Shown: one piece after another, positions 58,951 to 64,000 of the stretch
Position numbering within the stretch: the stretch's first letter is position 1
Layout of the letters: each line of letters opens with the position of its first letter
NCBI RefSeq assembly: GCF_014205215.1
Contig: NZ_JACHNC010000001.1
Span: forward strand, 9,916,501 to 9,980,500
Direction of reading: 5' to 3'
Length of the DNA: 64,000 nt
From: Actinoplanes lobatus
GTDB lineage: Bacteria > Actinomycetota > Actinomycetes > Mycobacteriales > Micromonosporaceae
Translations under genes and position numbers: made by a program
Notes under the pieces: generated by a model
The model's input: only the letters and a program-made list of their open reading frames with translations
Database searches by the model: none
Told to the model about the DNA's origin: nothing

Positions 58951-60177
58951 TCAGTGGTATTTGACCGGAAGGTGTTTGATGCCGTTGATCCAGCCGGAGC
59001 GCAGGCGCTGAGCGGGACCGGCGAGGGTGATGCCGGGCATGTGGTCGGCGAGAGCGTTGAAGATGAGGTCGATCTCCAGGCGGGCGAGGTTGGCGCCCAG
59101 GCAGAAGTGGGCGCCGCTGCCGCCGAAGCCCAGGTGCGGGTTGGGGCTGCGGGTGATGTCGAAGGTGTGCGGCGCGGCGAAGACGTCGTCGTCGTAGTTG
59201 GCGGAGCCGTAGAACATGGCGACCCGCTGGCCGGTGTGGATCGGGACTCCGGCGAGGACCGTGTCGTGCAGGGCGGTGCGCTGGAAGGCGTTGATCGGGC
59301 TGCCCCAGCGGACGAACTCGTCGACGGCGGTGCGCGGGCGGGTCTGCTTGTAGAGATCCCACTGTGCGGGGTTGGACAGCAGCGCGAGCATGCCGTGGGA
59401 GATGGCGTTGCGGGTGGTCTCGTTTCCGGCGACGGCGAGCATCAGGACGAAGAAGCCGAATTCGTCGATGGACAGGTGTGAGCCGTCGATCTCGGCCTTG
59501 ACCAGGGTGGTGACGATGTCGTCGCGGGGGCAGGACTGTCGTTCGTCGGCCATCTGCATGGCGTAGCCGAGCAGGCCCATCGCGGATTCCATCGGGTCGG
59601 CGCCGCTGAATTCGGGGTCGTCGTAGCCGATCATCGAGTTGGACCATTCGAAGACGTTGCCGCGGTCCTCCTGCGGGACGCCGAGCAGTTCGGCGATGGC
59701 CTGCAACGGCAGCTCGCAGGCGATCTCGGTGACGAAGTCGCCGGCGTCGCCGGTGGCGAGGGCGGTGTGGACGATCCGTTCGGCGCGGGATTCGAGGGCG
59801 GCGCGCAGGCTGTTGACGGCGCGCGGGGTGAAGCCGCGGGAGACGACGGCGCGCTGTTTGGTGTGCTGCGGCGGGTCCATGTTGAGCAGGACGGCCTGCT
59901 GCATCTCGATCCGGTCGCGGGTCATGTCCGGCTGGAAGCGGACGATCGCGGTGTTCTCCCGGCTGGAGTAGGTGTCGCTGTCGCGGGACACGGTCATCAC
60001 GTCGGCGTGCCGGGTGACCGCCCAGTACCCCTCGTCGTCGAATCCGGCGCTGCCGCGCGGCTGCGGGATCCAGCAGACCGGTTCGGTGCGGCGCAGTTCG
60101 GCGAACTCGGCGTGCGGGATGCCGTGCAGGTAGATGTCCGGATCGGTGGGGTCGATGCGGGTGCGCGGCTCGGCCAC
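58951..60177 (-). CDS. cyp125: Cytochrome P450, CYP125-type steroid C26/C27 monooxygenase
   Basis: 408 residues from the GTG at 60177, chosen because AGGAGG lies about 4 nt upstream; an ATG at 60216 is possible. Motifs are the I-helix LAVAGNETTRNAISHGM, ExxR in DEFVRWGSPINAFQRTAL and the haem loop GFGGSGAHFCLGANLARLE with the Cys ligand. LNMDPPQHTKQRAVVSRGFT and CELPLQAIAELLGVPQEDRG are the stretches that tie it to CYP125 of mycobacteria and rhodococci, which oxidises the cholesterol side-chain end to start its degradation. It is divergent from fadA5, exactly as Rv3545c and Rv3546, with two KstR-like sites between. Confidence 0.92.
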   Translation of the reverse strand: MAEPRTRIDPTDPDIYLHGIPHAEFAELRRTEPVCWIPQPRGSAGFDDEGYWAVTRHADVMTVSRDSDTYSSRENTAIVRFQPDMTRDRIEMQQAVLLNMDPPQHTKQRAVVSRGFTPRAVNSLRAALESRAERIVHTALATGDAGDFVTEIACELPLQAIAELLGVPQEDRGNVFEWSNSMIGYDDPEFSGADPMESAMGLLGYAMQMADERQSCPRDDIVTTLVKAEIDGSHLSIDEFGFFVLMLAVAGNETTRNAISHGMLALLSNPAQWDLYKQTRPRTAVDEFVRWGSPINAFQRTALHDTVLAGVPIHTGQRVAMFYGSANYDDDVFAAPHTFDITRSPNPHLGFGGSGAHFCLGANLARLEIDLIFNALADHMPGITLAGPAQRLRSGWINGIKHLPVKYH

Positions 60178-60189
60178 GGCTCCTCCTAC

Positions 60190-60203
60190 AGCAACAAGTT
60201 CTA
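60190..60203. promoter_or_regulatory. KstR-like site 1 (cyp125 side)
   Basis: AGCAACAAGTTCTA fits the KstR consensus TnnAACnnGTTnnA except for the first base. It lies just upstream of the cyp125 start used here. Confidence 0.55.
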
Positions 60204-60245
60204 CCGATTCAAACATGGCATCAGAGAGATTTGGTAGGTTCAATC

Positions 60246-60259
60246 GAGAACAGGTTCTA
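60246..60259. promoter_or_regulatory. KstR-like site 2 (fadA5 side)
   Basis: GAGAACAGGTTCTA fits TnnAACnnGTTnnA except for the first base; its AGAAC and GTTCT arms are an exact inverted repeat. It ends 13 bp before the fadA5 start codon, so bound repressor would block fadA5. Confidence 0.6.
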
Positions 60260-60260
60260 G

Positions 60261-61370
<1,110 letters not shown>

Positions 61371-61382
61371 AGGAGCACTGTC

Positions 61383-61550
61383 ATGGTTCGGTTCGGGTAC
61401 ATGCTGGTGAGCGCGGTGGTCGCGGCCGTGCTCGCCGCCATCGGCGTCACCGCGGTGATGGCCGCGATCAACCCCAGCGCGACCGAGGTGGCCTCGAACG
61501 TCTCGGACAACGACCCGGCCACCCCGCCCGATTTCTACGGCACGCGCTGA
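61383..61550 (+). CDS. Small membrane protein (DUF2613-like)
   Basis: 55 residues, with AGGAG about 7 nt before the ATG and 12 bp after fadA5. It has one hydrophobic segment (about 7-29, MLVSAVVAAVLAAIGVTAVM) and a short acidic/polar outside tail ending PPDFYGTR. The size and layout resemble DUF2613 proteins of mycobacteria. It probably forms an operon with fadA5. Function unknown; it was checked by translating the sequence directly. Confidence 0.7.
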   Translation: MVRFGYMLVSAVVAAVLAAIGVTAVMAAINPSATEVASNVSDNDPATPPDFYGTR

Positions 61551-61591
61551 TCCTTCGAGGATCAAAACCGGGCGGGGTACGGGTAGAGCGC

Positions 61592-62644
61592 TCAGCCCTG
61601 CGGAACCGGCGTCGGCAGCGGCCGGGTGGCGTCCGGCGCCCGGTGCCCGCCGCGCGGTCCGGCGCCCCGGGTCAGCAGCACCCCGGCGACGATCAGCAGC
61701 AGGCCGAGGACGGTGAGCCCGATCGGGACGTACCGGCCGAGCATGAGCAGCAGGTCGCGCCCGTGTTCGGCCTCGGCGCCGACGGCGTCCAGGGTGGCCT
61801 GGTCGTATTGCAGGTCGGCGTCGAAGATGACGATCGGGGCACCGACGTCCGGCACGAGTTCCCGGTGCTGCTGTTCGCGGTAGCCGACGATGGCGCCGGT
61901 CATCGGCTCGACCCAGAGGGTGCGGGTGGCCCGGTAGGAGATGCTGCCGGTGGTGGCGCCGGGAGCCAGGAACCCGAGCAGCCCGGCCAGGGTCTGCGGG
62001 TCCATCTCGGCCTCCTGCTCGGGCACCTGCTGCTGGAAGCGGTAGGTGGGCAGCCCGTGGAACTCCTCCTCGGCCTGGTAGCCGATCGGCAGCGCCTCAC
62101 CCAGGGTGGAGTCCCAGTACTGGTAGGTGCGCTTCTCGGTGCCGAACGGGAAGAGGTAGAGCTGGCCCTCGAACTGCACGTTGCCGGGGGTGCAGCCGAC
62201 GCCGGTGGCCGGGTCGGCCTTCTCCTCGAGGTGGCACTGCCCGGCCCACGGCACCGCTTCGCCGGTGGTGCGGTCGAGCGCGACCCGGCTCTCCGAACTG
62301 TTGATCATCTCGTCGGTGTCGGCCCGTCGGGTGGAGTGGTACACGTTCCAGACCAGGGTCTCGCCGGCCCGCTCGCCGGGGATCTCGGCGGCCGCCTCGA
62401 AGTCGGGTTTGATGCCGGTGGTCGACCGCAGGCCGGCGTGCTCCACGGCCACCTGCGGCGCCCCGTCCGGCAGCGTCTTGACCTGCACGAAGGAGGCATT
62501 GGGCGCCTCCACCACCACGTCCGGCGGCTCCAGGTCGAGCGGCACCTTCTCCTGCGAGGGCACGATGATCCAGACCAGGGCCATCGCGAGCAGGAGACTG
62601 AGGATGCCGAGTCCGAACAGGGCCGCGCCGGTGATCCGCCGCAT
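61592..62644 (-). CDS. DUF3068 family membrane-anchored protein
   Basis: 350 residues from the ATG at 62644, with GGGAG 7 nt upstream; a TTG six codons earlier is unlikely. TM1 is at about 7-30 (LFGLGILSLLLAMALVWIIV). A long extracytoplasmic domain follows with one cysteine pair (QCHLEEKADPATGVGCTPG), FPFGTEKRTYQYWDSTLGEA (20 residues) and RTLWVEPMTGAIVGYRE. TM2 is at about 303-325 and the tail is cytoplasmic. This is the DUF3068 (PorA-like) pattern of Actinobacteria. A perfect KstR-type site lies 23 bp upstream, suggesting a role in steroid uptake or handling. Confidence 0.85.
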   Translation of the reverse strand: MRRITGAALFGLGILSLLLAMALVWIIVPSQEKVPLDLEPPDVVVEAPNASFVQVKTLPDGAPQVAVEHAGLRSTTGIKPDFEAAAEIPGERAGETLVWNVYHSTRRADTDEMINSSESRVALDRTTGEAVPWAGQCHLEEKADPATGVGCTPGNVQFEGQLYLFPFGTEKRTYQYWDSTLGEALPIGYQAEEEFHGLPTYRFQQQVPEQEAEMDPQTLAGLLGFLAPGATTGSISYRATRTLWVEPMTGAIVGYREQQHRELVPDVGAPIVIFDADLQYDQATLDAVGAEAEHGRDLLLMLGRYVPIGLTVLGLLLIVAGVLLTRGAGPRGGHRAPDATRPLPTPVPQG

Positions 62645-62666
62645 CGCGGTCTCCCTTCGCAAAAAA

Positions 62667-62680
62667 TAGAACGCGTTACA
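62667..62680. promoter_or_regulatory. Perfect KstR-type site upstream of DUF3068 gene
   Basis: TAGAACGCGTTACA matches TnnAACnnGTTnnA at every fixed position. It is 23 bp upstream of the DUF3068 start codon, in the short region between it and the end of ipdF. Confidence 0.7.
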
Positions 62681-62720
62681 ATCTACTGCTCCGTAACATC
62701 GATGGAAACCCCTGGGAGTT

Positions 62721-63491
62721 TCAGGCGTGCTGGCTGCTCACCGAGATGACCTCGCCGGTCAGATAGGAGGCGTAGTCGCTGGCGAGGAAGGCGATCACGG
62801 TGGCCACCTCCCACGGCTGCGCGGCCCGCCCGAAGGCCTCCCGCCCGGCCAGCTCGGCCAGTTCGGTCTCGCTGATCACCCGGCTCAGGTACGGGTGTGC
62901 GGCCAGGCTCGGCGCGACCGCGTTGACCCGGATGCCGTGCCCGGCCACGTCCAGGGCGGTGCACCGGGTGAACGCCATCACCCCGGCCTTCGCGGCGGCG
63001 TAGTGCGCCTGCCCGGCCTGGGCCCGCCAGCCGAGCACCGACGCGTTGTTGACGACCGCACCGCCGCCACCCTGCGCGATCATCTGGCGCAGCGCGGCCC
63101 GGGTGCAGCGGAACGTGCCGGTCAGGGTGACGTCCAGAACCAGGTGCCACTCCTCGTCGGACATCTGGGGAACCGGCCGGTTCCCGCCCAGCCCGGCGTT
63201 GTTGACCAGCACGTCGATCCGGCCGTACCGGGACACCGCGCCACCGATCAGCCGCCCCACCCCGGTCTCGTCGGTGACGTCGCAGGGGATCGCCCACACC
63301 CGGCCCGGATACAGGTCGGAGAGCTTGTCGCGGGTCTCGCCGAGGCGGCGCTCATGACTGTCGCCGAGCACCACCCGGGCCCCCTCGTCCAGGCAGCGCC
63401 GGGCCACCGCCGAGCCGATGCCGGCGCCGGCCGCCGCGGTCACCACCACGACCTTGCCGGTCAGCAGACCGCGCCCGGCCGGGCCGGTCAT
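62721..63491 (-). CDS. ipdF: Short-chain dehydrogenase, IpdF-like (steroid C/D-ring degradation)
   Basis: 256 residues. The NAD(P) site is VVVVTAAAGAGIGSAVARRC (16-35), with an alanine-rich loop replacing the common TGxxxGIG. NNAGLGG, the catalytic Ser in NNASVLGWRAQ and YAAAKAGVMAF (Tyr, Lys) follow, and it ends with ASDYASYLTGEVISVSSQHA. These stretches match mycobacterial IpdF (Rv3559c) closely. IpdF acts on the hydroxylated indane intermediate (HIP-CoA pathway) from steroid rings C and D. Its ATG overlaps the stop of the fadE30-like gene (ATGA), giving the same gene order as Rv3560c-Rv3559c. Confidence 0.9.
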   Translation of the reverse strand: MTGPAGRGLLTGKVVVVTAAAGAGIGSAVARRCLDEGARVVLGDSHERRLGETRDKLSDLYPGRVWAIPCDVTDETGVGRLIGGAVSRYGRIDVLVNNAGLGGNRPVPQMSDEEWHLVLDVTLTGTFRCTRAALRQMIAQGGGGAVVNNASVLGWRAQAGQAHYAAAKAGVMAFTRCTALDVAGHGIRVNAVAPSLAAHPYLSRVISETELAELAGREAFGRAAQPWEVATVIAFLASDYASYLTGEVISVSSQHA

Positions 63492-64000
63492 CCCCGGGCC
63501 TGACGGGGCAGCCCGAGCACCCGCTCGGCCACGATGCCGCGCTGGATCTCGTTGGACCCGCCGTAGATGGTGTCGGCCCGGCTGAACAGGAAGTACCGCT
63601 GCCAGCGCTCGGTCGCCTCCGGTCCCGCGTCACCGGCGGCCAGCACGTCCATGGCCAGGTCACCGAGGCCCTGCCGCCAACGGGTCCAGAGCAGTTTGAT
63701 CACCGAGGAGCCGGCCGGCAGGTCCTCGGTGAGGCTGCGCAGCGTGTGCGCGCGCAGCACCGACAGATCGATCCAGGCGCGGGTGAGCCGGTCGCGCAGG
63801 GCCGGGTCGGTGGTGGCTCCGGTCCGCCGGGCCACCGCGATCAGGTCGTCCAGATCCCGCTGGAAGCCGACCTGCTGGCCGACGGTGGCCGCGCCCCGCT
63901 CGAAGGCGAGGGTGGCCATCGCGACCCGCCAGCCCTGACCCGGCTCGCCGACGACCAGGCCCGCCTCGGTGGTGGCGTCGTCGAAGAACACCTCGTTGAA
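63488..64000 (-). CDS. fadE30: Acyl-CoA dehydrogenase, FadE30-like (N-terminus off window)
   Basis: The last 170 residues of an acyl-CoA dehydrogenase; the frame continues past base 64000 (FNEVFFDDATTEAG). GEPGQGWRVAMATLAFERGA (20 residues) is typical of the middle-to-C-terminal border. SRADTIYGGSNEIQRGIVAERVL is the FAD-binding C-terminal motif (quoted in part: DTIYGGSNEIQRGIVAERVL). The position directly upstream of and coupled to ipdF matches mycobacterial fadE30, which dehydrogenates the propanoyl side chain of the C/D-ring intermediate. In this class the catalytic Glu is not in the canonical C-terminal place. Confidence 0.85.
   Translation of the reverse strand, partial: FNEVFFDDATTEAGLVVGEPGQGWRVAMATLAFERGAATVGQQVGFQRDLDDLIAVARRTGATTDPALRDRLTRAWIDLSVLRAHTLRSLTEDLPAGSSVIKLLWTRWRQGLGDLAMDVLAAGDAGPEATERWQRYFLFSRADTIYGGSNEIQRGIVAERVLGLPRQARG

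Overview
The window is about 72% or more GC, with strong G/C third-position codon use, many GTG starts and long open antisense frames. This is typical of a filamentous actinomycete. Protein similarities recalled from memory (DUF6879, DUF4360, ESX-like cassettes, arabinan and xylan hydrolases, a mycobacterial-type steroid cluster) suggest Micromonosporaceae, probably Actinoplanes or a close relative. This is an inference; no database was searched. No rRNA, tRNA, CRISPR array or replication origin was recognised.

Layout. 1-5.7 kb: a branched-chain-amino-acid-type binding lipoprotein (C-terminus off the edge) divergent from an IclR regulator, then a benzaldehyde-type aldehyde dehydrogenase, a proline-rich low-confidence stretch, an aldo/keto reductase with a clear terminator, and YggT. 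5.7-15.4 kb: a polytopic membrane protein, a CE7 acetyl esterase, a RecD2-type helicase, a secreted DUF4360 protein, a YibE/F membrane protein, an acetoacetate-decarboxylase-like protein and a chemoreceptor. 15.4-19.3 kb: a dihydroxyacetone kinase locus (dhaK-dhaL divergent from dhaM-HPr) and a GH10 xylanase with CBM2.

19.3-25.3 kb is the most irregular part. It holds an 89-bp tandem array, a lipoprotein, an ORF built on 36-bp repeats, 8- and 12-bp microrepeats, a GNAT enzyme, and a two-TM protein whose tail is a (GGGGCC)/(GGAACC)/(GGGCC) tract that puts its N- and C-terminal parts in different frames. 25.3-30.2 kb is a fatty-acid locus (MaoC, FabG4-like, FadA2-like, acyl-CoA dehydrogenase) arranged like mycobacterial htdX-fabG4-fadA2. 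30.2-36.1 kb: a DUF6879 protein and a 1766-aa DUF4011/SF1 helicase/Vsr-like nuclease resembling the Hhe class of single-gene antiphage defence proteins.

36.1-44 kb: a thioredoxin-reductase-like/methyltransferase fusion divergent from an XRE-cupin regulator, a D-2-hydroxyacid dehydrogenase, a GT-C glycosyltransferase, a small membrane protein and a Tat-exported PhoX phosphatase. 44-48.2 kb: an arabinan operon (GH51 plus GH43) behind two LacI-type operators and a sigma70-like promoter, closed by a 34-bp palindrome. 48.2-50 kb: an NsrR-like regulator with flavohaemoglobin (nitric oxide detoxification). 50-52.4 kb: a four-gene ESX-like cassette.

52.4-64 kb is rich in steroid genes. It holds a ChoD-type GMC oxidoreductase coupled to a Baeyer-Villiger-type monooxygenase, a hydrolase, an orphan DUF1778 antitoxin with an intact IS4-type element at its stop codon (8-bp target duplication), then cyp125 divergent from fadA5, a DUF2613-like peptide, a DUF3068 protein, ipdF and the end of fadE30. 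Three sites fitting the KstR consensus lie at the cyp125/fadA5 and DUF3068 promoters. This suggests a cholesterol/steroid catabolic cluster that continues past the right edge.
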